DNA of 13,882 nucleotides from JAQVEB01 sp028698105 (GCA_964293155.1 CAXYYA010000063.1:1-13882), one strand, 5' to 3'; positions 1-6,929 are shown, counted from the stretch's first letter. Made by a program: numbers and translations. Notes: a model not told the origin generated them from the sequence alone.

Positions 1-14
1 GGACGAGAAGTTTA

Positions 15-36
15 TCCCGACACGCAGTTGTCGGGA
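15..36. repeat. Perfect hairpin at left edge of window
   Basis: An 8-bp perfect inverted repeat (TCCCGACA / TGTCGGGA) surrounds a 6-base loop. A further TCCCG at 39-43 could pair with the right arm instead, so two foldings compete. Five T residues follow at 44-48 on the plus strand, so it could be a weak terminator for a plus-strand gene outside the window. On the minus strand it lies about 70 bases beyond the stop of the macro-like gene but has no following T-run, so it is a poor terminator for that unit. The rest of 1-103 holds no gene that I can support. Confidence 0.45.
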
Positions 37-103
37 AGTCCCGTTTTTCGCTCAAAAGCAAGAAAAATATTTAACTGTCCTCCGAAACTCCTTTAATTTT
101 TCT

Positions 104-505
104 TTATTCATCCAGTATTTCCCAAAAACCAAGAGGCAGCCACACGTTTTCCAGCGTTGTTGCATCGGCAAATAACGGGGCGATCTCCTCTTCCTGAAAA
201 CCGGCTATTCCGCACCCCACACGGGTTACCAGAAATTTTAGCGATGGATTTTTCCCGGCAAAAGCGATAAATTCATCCACGTAGGGTTTTATGGCTTCTA
301 CGCCGCCATGCATGGTTGGGATTCCGTACGATTGCCCTTGTAAGCCGGTGCCTTGTCCCCAAACGGCGCCGAATTTACGGTAGGCGGTTTTGGCTGCGCC
401 ACCGCCATGGGCGCCTTCGAGGTTGCTGCCAAAAACGAAAATCTCGTTTTCGTTGAGGTCGTTGATGTAATCGGGTGTTATGCGTTTTTTCTGTTGCGAA
501 TCCAT
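104..505 (-). CDS. Macro-like A1S_2505-family protein
   Basis: This is a 133-residue soluble protein with no signal peptide or membrane segment. Glycine-rich motifs in order are FVFGSN (23-28), GAHGGGAA (31-38), GQGTGLQGQSYGIPT (50-64) and VGCGIAGF (96-103). A conserved IAPLF and NVWLP end follows. This pattern is that of the small family annotated as A1S_2505 phage non-structural protein, which resembles macro domains that bind ADP-ribose or related nucleotides. Members occur in phages and in bacterial chromosomes. The biochemical activity is not established from sequence. The start lies 7 bases after the stop of the methyltransferase gene upstream, so it is very likely cotranscribed and is the last gene of that unit. 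No phage genes surround it. The family assignment is from recognition of the motif set, and the ADP-ribose link is inference. Confidence 0.78.
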   Translation of the reverse strand: MDSQQKKRITPDYINDLNENEIFVFGSNLEGAHGGGAAKTAYRKFGAVWGQGTGLQGQSYGIPTMHGGVEAIKPYVDEFIAFAGKNPSLKFLVTRVGCGIAGFQEEEIAPLFADATTLENVWLPLGFWEILDE

Positions 506-512
506 GGCCGTT

Positions 513-1127
513 TTATTTCTTTTTTCCGATAAATCTGATCACAGAAGCCATCCCCGTGTGGAAACGGCCTTCATTTACTTCAATTTCTTCTTCGCGCAAC
601 AATTTTGTCTCGAAACCGGAAAAAACATGCAATATATCGTCCAACTCGTACAGGCGATCTTCGCTCCGCGGGCCGCCCGCATTCGGGTCGCGTTGCTGAT
701 GGAGCATTTGTCGTTTGTTGTACACTTCCATGATCATTGTACCGCCGGGCTTCAGAAACCCACCCATTTTCCGAAGGAAAGCATGACGTTCCTCTTGGGG
801 AACGTGTACAAAAATAATTGCTACGTAGTCGAATGAATTTTCGGGAAAAGTCATTTCGCTGAAATCTCCCACGCGGTAATCAACCGAAACGCCTTTTGCT
901 TCAGCCAGTTTCAATGCTTTAACGCGTGCTTGCGCACTTTGGTCGAAAGCCGTAACACGATAGCCCAACTGTGCCGCGTACGTTGCATTCCGGCCTTCGC
1001 CCTCGCCCGGAAAAAGAATGGTTTCGCTGTTTGCGACAGGTGGCAGCACTTCTTTCAGAAACAGGTTCGGCTCCGTGCCATACACATATTCTTCTGCGCT
1101 GTAACGTTCGTCCCACAAATTCATCAT
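513..1127 (-). CDS. Class I SAM-dependent methyltransferase
   Basis: A 204-residue soluble protein with a Rossmann-type methyltransferase fold. Motif I is LFPGEGEGRN (38-47), the SAM-binding glycine loop. F61-D62 ends the second strand and supplies the acidic residue that usually holds the ribose. GD at 87-88 precedes the adenine contact, FDYVAIIF (99-106) is motif IV, and LKPGG follows as post-motif. The GEGEGRN variant is typical of TehB-like small-molecule methyltransferases, but the substrate cannot be read from sequence. The start codon overlaps the stop of the upstream lipoprotein gene by 4 bases (ATGA), which implies translational coupling. A second ATG follows at once at 1122-1124, so the protein could begin one residue later. 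The macro-like gene starts 7 bases after its stop. Confidence 0.88.
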   Translation of the reverse strand: MMNLWDERYSAEEYVYGTEPNLFLKEVLPPVANSETILFPGEGEGRNATYAAQLGYRVTAFDQSAQARVKALKLAEAKGVSVDYRVGDFSEMTFPENSFDYVAIIFVHVPQEERHAFLRKMGGFLKPGGTMIMEVYNKRQMLHQQRDPNAGGPRSEDRLYELDDILHVFSGFETKLLREEEIEVNEGRFHTGMASVIRFIGKKK

Positions 1128-2518
1128 TCTTTCATTTTTGGCTTAAACATATCCTGCGCAGTGATTCCACAGGCGTTTTTCATCTCGATACAATAGTCCA
1201 GTTTGCCGAAATCGGCATCCATGTTGTTGGTTCCGAACGTGAATTTCAGTCCGGCATCTTTCGCTTTCTGGATGAACGCCTTGTGCGGTATCCGGTAGCG
1301 GTTGTTTATTTCCAGCGCTTTGCCGGTGGCCACCATCGCCGCTATTGCTTTGTTCATACGTTCTTCCGTCCAGAATTCATCGTAACGGTCGTTCATTTGG
1401 TCGGGCAGGAACGTGGGATTCACGTAAACGTCCATCGGTTCCTGCATCACGTCAACGATTTTTTGCACGATCAGATCCATGTACTTTTGTTCGTTGTCAA
1501 TAAACACTTCGTCGGGCATCCACAAACGTGTGCGGTTACCTTTTGTGTCAATGAAGGTCATGGCGTCGGTGAAAACGTAGTCGAATTTGTCGCACACTTC
1601 TTTCGAGAATGTTTGCGGCCATTCCCGCCCTTCGCCTTGCATGGCCTGAATGAATGGCTGGCCTTTCATGCTGTCCAGATAGTGGATAACCTGTTGGTCG
1701 TTGGTAATCGGGAATCCGATGCCGCAATTGGGCGCCAGCGCGTAATTGATGCCGTATTTCCGCGATTGCTCCGCAGCCAGTTCACCCGTCAGGCCACCTT
1801 TCAGGTGCACGTGATAATCCAGCACGGGAAAGTTCTCCTGATGCAACCGGATGATGTTGTCGGTGGTTTCGTCAATGGATTTTTCTTGTTGGATTTTTTC
1901 GATATCCAGGCCGGAAACATCAATCGGGATTATCTCCATGGATTTGAATTCAATGTTTCCGTCACCGGTGTTTTTTATGCAGATACTGCCCTGCGATAAC
2001 AACTGTCCGGCATGTTCGGCCGACCGATAGGTTGAAACCGGCTCGGTGTAATCCACGACGGGCCGATCGTTTAGTTTCACGGTGATGGTTTTGTCTTCCA
2101 CGCGAATCGTCATATCAAACCATTCGTTGGTTTTTACCAGCGATTTAGTGAGGTTACGCACGGCAAGCAGGCTTCCGGTTTTAGTCCACCACTGCGGGTT
2201 TTCCAGATCGTTGTTCAGCGCCACCTGATATCCGCCATTCCCGTCGTTATCGGTGTGAAAAGCGATAAATCCTTTTCCATTGTTCACCGTGCGGGCAGTG
2301 AGTTTTAACTCAAAGTTCTTGAAATCGCCTTTTTTGAGTATTATGGAGGCATCGCTGCCCAGCGATAAGACTTGATTTTCGAGTTTCACGTCGCCCTGGG
2401 CGTTCCATTTATCGAGATTATTGCCATCAAAGAGCGATTCGGGCATTTTGTTTCCGGTACAAGCTGTCAATCCGATAATTAAAAGACTGAAAACGAGAAC
2501 AATACTTTTTTTGTTCAT
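1124..2518 (-). CDS. Lipoprotein fusing DUF1080 and PHP-like domains
   Basis: I start this at the Met of MNKKSIVLV, giving 464 residues. It begins a classic lipoprotein signal with lipobox LTAC (Cys20), and longer reading gives a non-secretory leader. Residues about 26-200 form a DUF1080 domain (3-keto-disaccharide hydrolase type, a concanavalin-like fold) with SLFDG near its start and IGF-type glycan-binding features. Residues about 230-460 resemble a PHP or related metal-dependent hydrolase: DYHVH (234-238), GEGREW (295-300), LEINNR (402-407) and FGTNN (428-432). A typical PHP domain has His near D318 and near N367 and a final GSDAH; here these are Asp, Asn and GTNN, so the metal site is unusual. 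The protein is probably anchored at the outer or inner membrane facing the periplasm. It has its own promoter after the porin terminator and heads the unit with the methyltransferase. The substrate is unknown; modified sugars are a family-based guess. Confidence 0.85.
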   Translation of the reverse strand: MNKKSIVLVFSLLIIGLTACTGNKMPESLFDGNNLDKWNAQGDVKLENQVLSLGSDASIILKKGDFKNFELKLTARTVNNGKGFIAFHTDNDGNGGYQVALNNDLENPQWWTKTGSLLAVRNLTKSLVKTNEWFDMTIRVEDKTITVKLNDRPVVDYTEPVSTYRSAEHAGQLLSQGSICIKNTGDGNIEFKSMEIIPIDVSGLDIEKIQQEKSIDETTDNIIRLHQENFPVLDYHVHLKGGLTGELAAEQSRKYGINYALAPNCGIGFPITNDQQVIHYLDSMKGQPFIQAMQGEGREWPQTFSKEVCDKFDYVFTDAMTFIDTKGNRTRLWMPDEVFIDNEQKYMDLIVQKIVDVMQEPMDVYVNPTFLPDQMNDRYDEFWTEERMNKAIAAMVATGKALEINNRYRIPHKAFIQKAKDAGLKFTFGTNNMDADFGKLDYCIEMKNACGITAQDMFKPKMKE

Positions 2519-2550
2519 GAGGTGGAATATTATAGATGTGAATTGAAAAT

Positions 2551-2558
2551 CAAAAATA
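2551..2558 (-). promoter_or_regulatory. Predicted Bacteroidota promoter -7 box for the DUF1080-PHP gene
   Basis: The minus strand reads TATTTTTG, an exact match to the Bacteroidota -7 consensus TAnnTTTG. It begins at the T-tract of the porin terminator and lies 32 bases before the chosen ATG, leaving a leader of about 25 bases. A TTG in the hairpin loop lies about 20 bases upstream in the -33 position. The match is short and AT-rich, so chance is possible. Confidence 0.5.
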
Positions 2559-2562
2559 AAAA

Positions 2563-2595
2563 AAATTGCCGTACAAAACAATTGTACGGCAATTT
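2563..2595 (-). terminator. Rho-independent terminator after the porin gene
   Basis: A 14-bp perfect stem (AAATTGCCGTACAA and its complement) encloses a 5-base loop, AACAA on the plus strand. On the minus strand it is followed by an unbroken run of Ts. It begins 27 bases beyond the porin stop codon and points the same way as that gene, so it should separate the porin transcript from the lipoprotein unit. Confidence 0.85.
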
Positions 2596-2622
2596 AGTTT
2601 TATCTTACTTCAAAACAAGTTT

Positions 2623-3630
2623 TTAAAACACGTAAACGAGTTCCACGGTAAACTTATCTTTATCCATCTCTTCGTATTTTTGTAAAAAATCGAGGGGGTT
2701 GTTCACAAAATACCATTCGTAATCGAAACGAAGCATGGAATTGAACGCTTTTTTGCCCAGGCCGAATCCTACTCCCAATGTGAAGCGGCTCACATCTATC
2801 TGATCGTCGTTCTTGAACTGATCAATCAAATCGTAACGCGCCGCGGGCATAATGCTTTTGAACAGGTTCTTCTCGTTCAGGCGAAAACAGTAAGATCCTT
2901 GAATATACGTGGAAAATAGGTCTTTATGATACACCCTGTCATCTCTTTGCATCGCCTCGGTTTCAATTTTCCAATTATCGGCCTCATAACGAATATCGGC
3001 GCCATACATAAAGTAATGCGTTTCTTCATTCCGGGGATAATCATAAACTTTTACGGTGGAACGAAGGCCTTTCATCCCGCCAACGCTCAACCGGGCAGAA
3101 TATGAAATATTCTTTGTCCACTCCGGACTGTTGGTTGTGTTTCCGTTGAAAATACCAAAATCAATACCCACAGGTACTTCTCCTACGTTAAATTGATAAT
3201 TAGACAGCAAGCCGATGTCGCGCGTTCCGGCATAATATTTTGCCAGAAATGTTCTGTTTGCGAACATCATCGTTCCCGGATTGGTGGTATATGAATTGAA
3301 GATCGGAACGCTTGTTTGTCCGAAGGTAAACGACAATCCTTTGTACGGATGGAGCGTACCGCTCAAGTCCAGTACCTGAAATTTTCCTTCGTTACTAAGC
3401 TCTACCTGAGCGCGATAAGAAACCATCGGAAAAATTTTCCCCTTTATTCCCAACCGGGAGTTCCGCACGTCGAACCGAAAAGTTTCGGTGCCGGGGACGT
3501 ACTCGAATTTGTTTTTCAGAATGCCATCGAATGAGAAACTGGGATAACCGGAGGATTCTTTTTCCTGCGAAAAAGTAAAAAGGGTTGCGCACCCCATGAT
3601 AATTGTAAACAGTAGTTTTTTTGTTTGCAT
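2623..3630 (-). CDS. Porin-like outer-membrane beta-barrel protein
   Basis: A 335-residue protein with a Sec signal peptide (residues 1-21, ending near TFSQ). A run of amphipathic strands follows, including RNSRLGIKG (about 57-65), and the protein ends in an aromatic Phe (VELVYVF), the usual recognition signal for the BAM complex. The RxSRLGIKG segment and the general layout match the phosphate-selective porin O/P (OprP/OprO-like) superfamily that is common in Bacteroidota. It is at the short end of that family. It would form an outer-membrane channel; a phosphate substrate is not implied by the sequence alone. It is a single-gene transcript, with a TAnnTTTG promoter just upstream and a strong terminator downstream. 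An exact substrate cannot be assigned. Confidence 0.82.
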   Translation of the reverse strand: MQTKKLLFTIIMGCATLFTFSQEKESSGYPSFSFDGILKNKFEYVPGTETFRFDVRNSRLGIKGKIFPMVSYRAQVELSNEGKFQVLDLSGTLHPYKGLSFTFGQTSVPIFNSYTTNPGTMMFANRTFLAKYYAGTRDIGLLSNYQFNVGEVPVGIDFGIFNGNTTNSPEWTKNISYSARLSVGGMKGLRSTVKVYDYPRNEETHYFMYGADIRYEADNWKIETEAMQRDDRVYHKDLFSTYIQGSYCFRLNEKNLFKSIMPAARYDLIDQFKNDDQIDVSRFTLGVGFGLGKKAFNSMLRFDYEWYFVNNPLDFLQKYEEMDKDKFTVELVYVF

Positions 3631-3653
3631 AAAGAAATCAATTTTTCAGAGCG

Positions 3654-3661
3654 CAAAAATA
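3654..3661 (-). promoter_or_regulatory. Predicted promoter -7 box for the porin gene
   Basis: The minus strand reads TATTTTTG, an exact match to TAnnTTTG, 24 bases before the porin ATG. The -33 region is T-rich but lacks a clean TTTG. The position fits a leader of under 20 bases. Confidence 0.6.
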
Positions 3662-3685
3662 ACGTTTTTTTGTTAAAAATAAATT

Positions 3686-3715
3686 AAAAACGTACCGCTA
3701 TATTGTTACGTTTTT
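3686..3715. repeat. ACGTTTTT inverted repeat in the ogt-porin gap
   Basis: AAAAACGTA (3686-3694) pairs with TACGTTTTT (3707-3715) around a 12-base loop. A third copy of the motif, AACGTTTTTTT, lies at 3661-3671 next to the porin -7 box. On the minus strand the stem ends in Ts just after the ogt stop, so it may be a weak AT-rich terminator for ogt. The alternative is a paired operator upstream of the porin promoter. Neither is proven. Confidence 0.4.
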
Positions 3716-3716
3716 G

Positions 3717-4295
3717 TTAAGATTTTAATGTTTGCGCTCTTTCTTTGCCGATCATGGCGAGTTTTAGATCCGGTCCCCAGTGATAACCACCGGGCTTGCC
3801 GTCGGAACGGACAACGCGATGGCAGGGAATAAGATACGATATTGGATTGCTGCCTACGGCAGAGCCTGTGGCTCTGTTGGCTTTCGGTTTATTGATGAAG
3901 GTAGCGATACGCTGATATGAAGTTAACTTTCCCAACGGAACGTGCAACAGCGCTTCCCATACACTTATCTGAAAATCAGTTCCTTTTATGTGAAGTGGAA
4001 GAGGCGTTGCGAATGTTTTTTCGTTATTGATAAGCGAAACGGCTTTCTGCTGAAATGCGTCGGATTTCAATGTGAAGGTTGCTGTTTTATATTGTTCGGC
4101 CATTTCGTTGAAAACGGTTTCCCGTTCGCCGAAGGCGATGTAGCATACGCCCTTCGGGGTTGAAGCCACCAGCGCTTCGCCGAAAACGGTGTGGTAAAAC
4201 GCGTAATTTATGGCAAGCGACTTTTCTTCCGTCGGCGTCATGCGAACGATTTCAACCTCATCGGTTGATTTTGTTTCGGGTACAGAAAGTTTCAT
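3717..4295 (-). CDS. ogt: Methylated-DNA-[protein]-cysteine S-methyltransferase
   Basis: A 192-residue suicidal DNA repair protein that moves methyl from O6-methylguanine to its own cysteine. The active site is PCHRV, with Cys158 and His159. The conserved Asn150 in VGSN, Arg141 in the recognition helix (RATGSA), Tyr127 and Glu185 also fit the family. The tail GYHWG (170-174) and the N-terminal part (INYAFYHTVFGEALVAS, 29-45) resemble the C-terminal half of Ada more than a short Ogt. The Ada metal-binding and AraC-type DNA-binding parts are absent, so a self-regulated adaptive response is not expected from this protein. The gene starts 3 bases after the ApbE stop, hence is likely translated with it. 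Confidence 0.95.
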   Translation of the reverse strand: MKLSVPETKSTDEVEIVRMTPTEEKSLAINYAFYHTVFGEALVASTPKGVCYIAFGERETVFNEMAEQYKTATFTLKSDAFQQKAVSLINNEKTFATPLPLHIKGTDFQISVWEALLHVPLGKLTSYQRIATFINKPKANRATGSAVGSNPISYLIPCHRVVRSDGKPGGYHWGPDLKLAMIGKERAQTLKS

Positions 4296-4298
4296 AGT

Positions 4299-5345
4299 TT
4301 ACGGAGTTAAAACGTTTGTTTTATCGGTAAAGAATTGTTCAAACCCTTCGGAATAGGCAATGCCGGTTGTGCCGTCGGGTTTGGTATAAATAAAGTAATA
4401 GAGCAATCCGGGAACTTTTTTCGCAATTTCTTCCGATTTTTTGAGGCCGGATGCCATAAAGGCGGTAGCGTAGGCGTCGGCGGTCATGCAATCATCGGCT
4501 ATTACGGTCGCTCCCAAAATATCATGCTCGGCAGGATAGCCGGTGGTGGGATCAATGGTGTGGGCATATTTTTTGCCGTCTTTGATGTAGTAATTACGGT
4601 AGTTGCCCGATGTGGCCACGCATTTATCGTTAATGGAAAGGATGGTTTGCAACTCACGGTGCATCGCGGTGCTGTCGTCCATCGGTTTATCCACGCCGAT
4701 GTGCCAGTATTCCCCCTTATCGTTTATGCCTTTCGCGGCAACTTCGCCTCCAATCTCAACCATATAATTTTCAATGCCGTGGCGTTTGAGTAAATCGGCG
4801 ATAACGTCGCACGAATAGCCTTTAGCGATTGCCGATGTGTTAAGTTGCACGCGCGGATCGGTTTTCACGATCTTTCCATTCTCGAGTTTAATTTTCTCGT
4901 AACCCACAAACTGTTCGAGGCTGTCCAAAACTTGCGGCGTTACGTTATCCATATTCTTGAAACCGAATCCCCACGCGTTGATAAGCGGCGAACAGGTGAT
5001 GTCGAATTTTCCGTCCGTCATCTTCGATACTTCTTCCGATTTGTTGAAAACCGTGATGAAAAACGAATCGAGTTCAACCGGTTCGTTGTTGTTGACTTTG
5101 GAAATAATGGAGTTTTTATTGAACGGATTCAATGAAAGGTCAAACTTATTCAGTTCGGCCATTATTTCATCGGAAAGCGAACGGCTATAGGCATATTTAA
5201 TGTGGAAACTGGTGTGAAAAATTTCGCCTTGCTCTTTGTAATAGGCGTAATCGGCTTTATCCGCACTTTTTTTCTGATTGCAGGCGGTGAAGGCCGATGC
5301 CGTCAAAAAAAGAAGCATTATAAACGGGATTTTTTTTGTTTTCAT
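4299..5345 (-). CDS. apbE: FAD:protein FMN transferase, ApbE family lipoprotein
   Basis: The protein attaches FMN covalently to threonine or serine of partner proteins such as NqrB/NqrC or RnfG/RnfD, or of periplasmic flavoproteins. From the Met of MKTKKIPF it has 348 residues. The reading frame is open 57 codons further, but that stretch overlaps the nitroreductase gene and has no secretion signal. The chosen start gives a lipobox AFTAC (Cys22), as expected for a periplasmic lipoprotein. Family motifs in order: FDIT..PL..WGFG (114-128), NTSAIAKGYSCD (169-180), VEIGGE (196-201), ATSGNYRNYY (244-253), HTIDPTTGYP (262-271) and the metal/FAD segment CMTADAYATAF (286-296). It starts 11 bases after the nitroreductase stop. 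No Nqr or Rnf gene is in the window, so its target is unknown. Confidence 0.95.
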   Translation of the reverse strand: MKTKKIPFIMLLFLTASAFTACNQKKSADKADYAYYKEQGEIFHTSFHIKYAYSRSLSDEIMAELNKFDLSLNPFNKNSIISKVNNNEPVELDSFFITVFNKSEEVSKMTDGKFDITCSPLINAWGFGFKNMDNVTPQVLDSLEQFVGYEKIKLENGKIVKTDPRVQLNTSAIAKGYSCDVIADLLKRHGIENYMVEIGGEVAAKGINDKGEYWHIGVDKPMDDSTAMHRELQTILSINDKCVATSGNYRNYYIKDGKKYAHTIDPTTGYPAEHDILGATVIADDCMTADAYATAFMASGLKKSEEIAKKVPGLLYYFIYTKPDGTTGIAYSEGFEQFFTDKTNVLTP

Positions 5346-5356
5346 GTGGTGATATT

Positions 5357-5875
5357 TTATATCCATTCCGAGATTTCGCTTAACGCGTTGCGTTTTTTGT
5401 TGCGGGCATCCGCTTCGTAATTTTCCACGGGATACCCCAGCGGCAGGAGAACCATGGGTTCCAAGGAATCCGGGAGTTGAAGGAATCGTTTTATTTGTTG
5501 GGCATCGAAATTGCACACCCAGCAGGTTGCAAGCCCCATATCGGTAACTTTTAACACGATGTGTTCCACGGCAATGGCAATATCAATATCGCAATGGTCT
5601 TTGCCGTCGTTGGGGCGTTTCCACGATTTATCGTGGTCGCCGCAGGCGATAAGATACACTTGCGCCGCGGCAAACCATTCGCGGTTGTAACTATCGCGCA
5701 CGGCTTTTTTTGCTTCTTCCGAAGTGCACACGTAAAACTTCCAAGGCTGAAAGTTAACGGCTGACGGCGCCAGCCGGGCGCTTTCCAGTATTTTTTCAAT
5801 CGTTTCTTTATCAACCGGTTGATCGGTGTACTTGCGGATTGATTTGCGTTGTTGTATAATGTTATCTAATTCCAT
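5357..5875 (-). CDS. FMN-dependent nitroreductase family protein
   Basis: A 172-residue cytoplasmic flavoprotein that uses NAD(P)H to reduce nitro groups, quinones or related acceptors. FMN-binding features are the N-terminal RKSIRKY (10-16), APSAVNFQPW (36-45) and GLATCWVCNFD (114-124), with LLPLGYP (143-149) closing the fold. The short length and the layout fit the small nitroreductase subfamily found widely in anaerobes. The natural substrate cannot be read from the sequence. It lies 33 bases after the glycosyltransferase stop and 11 bases before apbE, with no promoter or terminator that I can see, so it is probably in the same operon. The neighbouring ApbE also handles flavins, but ApbE targets are exported while this protein lacks a signal peptide. 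Confidence 0.92.
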   Translation of the reverse strand: MELDNIIQQRKSIRKYTDQPVDKETIEKILESARLAPSAVNFQPWKFYVCTSEEAKKAVRDSYNREWFAAAQVYLIACGDHDKSWKRPNDGKDHCDIDIAIAVEHIVLKVTDMGLATCWVCNFDAQQIKRFLQLPDSLEPMVLLPLGYPVENYEADARNKKRNALSEISEWI

Positions 5876-5908
5876 TGTTGGAGTGTTTTTTGAACGTTTT
5901 GCGTAAAT

Positions 5909-6859
5909 TCAGAATTCTTCTTCAATCCGGTAATGATTGCGTTCGGGAGAATTTCTCGAAATAAGCTCGCCCAGAAATCCCGCCAAAAACAGCAGCGTTC
6001 CGAGGATCATCATGGTGAGGGAAAGATAGAAATACGGCGATTCGGTAACCAACCGGTACGGATTTCCGTGTTTCATATCGTATAGTTTTATCGCGCCAAC
6101 CGCCACAACGGCAACCAACCCAAGTAAGAACATCAGCGTGCCCCAAAGGCCGAAAAAGTGCATCGGTTTTTTGCCGAACTTGTTTAAAAACCAGAGTGTC
6201 ATCAAATCGAGGTACCCGTTCACGAAACGGCGCGCGCCGAATTTGCTTTTTCCGTATTTTCTTGCCTGATGCAATACCACTTTCTCCCCGATGTTTTTAA
6301 ATCCGGCATTTTTTGCCAGTACCGGAATATAGCGATGCATATCGTTATACACCTCGATGTTTTTTACCACCGCTTTGCGGTACGATTTCAGCCCGCAATT
6401 AAAATCGTGCAACGGTATGCCCGATACGCCACGCGCCGTGGCGTTGAACAGCTTTGAAGGCATGTTCTTGGAGAGCGTGGCGTCGTATCGTTTCTTTTTC
6501 CATCCCGAAACCACGTCGTAACCTTCGTTTTTTATCATGTGATATAATTCCGGAATTTCATCGGGACTGTCCTGCAAATCGGCATCCATGGTAATCACCA
6601 CTTCGCCTTGCGCTTTTTGAAAGGCGCAGTGCAATGCAGGCGATTTGCCGTAATTGCGTTGAAATTTAATGCCGTGAACATTGTTCGACTGCGACTTCAA
6701 TTCCGTAACAATATCCCATGAGCGGTCGGTGCTGCCGTCGTCCACAAAAATCACTTCATACGAAAAACGGTTTTCATCCATCACCCGTTGTATCCATGCA
6801 AACAGTTCGGGCAACGATTCTTCTTCGTTATATAGCGGAATAATAACTGAGATATCCAT
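5909..6859 (-). CDS. GtrB/ArnC-type family 2 glycosyltransferase
   Basis: A 316-residue GT-A enzyme. N-terminal ISVIIPLYNEEESLPEL (3-19) begins the nucleotide-sugar fold. DDGSTD (40-45) and MDADLQD (91-97) are the UDP/GDP-sugar and metal-binding motifs. GWKKKRYD (119-126) and HDFNCGLKSYRK (151-162) are typical of the polyprenyl-phosphate group. Two membrane segments (about 235-258 and 277-300) place the catalytic domain on the cytoplasmic face. The expected reaction is transfer of a sugar to undecaprenyl phosphate, for decoration of surface polysaccharide or lipid A, or direct transfer to a lipid. The donor sugar is unknown. In Bacteroidota this gene is commonly found next to a DUF4199 gene, as here, 70 bases upstream. 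No promoter is evident in that gap. Confidence 0.93.
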   Translation of the reverse strand: MDISVIIPLYNEEESLPELFAWIQRVMDENRFSYEVIFVDDGSTDRSWDIVTELKSQSNNVHGIKFQRNYGKSPALHCAFQKAQGEVVITMDADLQDSPDEIPELYHMIKNEGYDVVSGWKKKRYDATLSKNMPSKLFNATARGVSGIPLHDFNCGLKSYRKAVVKNIEVYNDMHRYIPVLAKNAGFKNIGEKVVLHQARKYGKSKFGARRFVNGYLDLMTLWFLNKFGKKPMHFFGLWGTLMFLLGLVAVVAVGAIKLYDMKHGNPYRLVTESPYFYLSLTMMILGTLLFLAGFLGELISRNSPERNHYRIEEEF

Positions 6860-6929
6860 ATTTTAATACTTTGATGATCAATTTTTTGCAGTCGTGACTA
6901 TCGGTTGGCAGTTAATAGATTCATGCGGC

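Noticed and set aside
1..68. An open minus-strand frame from a TTG codon near 68, after AGGAG and GGAGG words at 78-96
   Set aside because: It is only about 22 codons to the window edge, uses a rare start, runs through the palindrome, and the purine-rich words are not spaced for that codon.
104..505. A prophage remnant suggested by the phage-type name of the macro-like protein
   Set aside because: No other phage gene, integrase or attachment site is near, and the gene is closely coupled to chromosomal-type neighbours.
971..1999. A 342-codon open frame on the plus strand
   Set aside because: It lies wholly opposite the DUF1080-PHP gene, which has clear domains. Its translation is rich in His, Phe and Val and shows no recognisable motif, as expected for an antisense shadow.
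2519..2581. A 21-codon N-terminal extension of the DUF1080-PHP lipoprotein
   Set aside because: It begins in the porin terminator and upstream of the predicted promoter, and it places a hydrophobic leader before the real lipoprotein signal.
4335..4793. A 152-codon open frame on the plus strand opposite apbE
   Set aside because: apbE has all family motifs on the other strand. This frame is Gly/Val/Phe-rich with no recognisable fold.
5346..5516. A 57-codon N-terminal extension of the ApbE frame
   Set aside because: It overlaps the nitroreductase coding region, carries no signal peptide and would bury the lipobox. The internal ATG at 5345 gives a proper lipoprotein start 11 bases after the nitroreductase stop.
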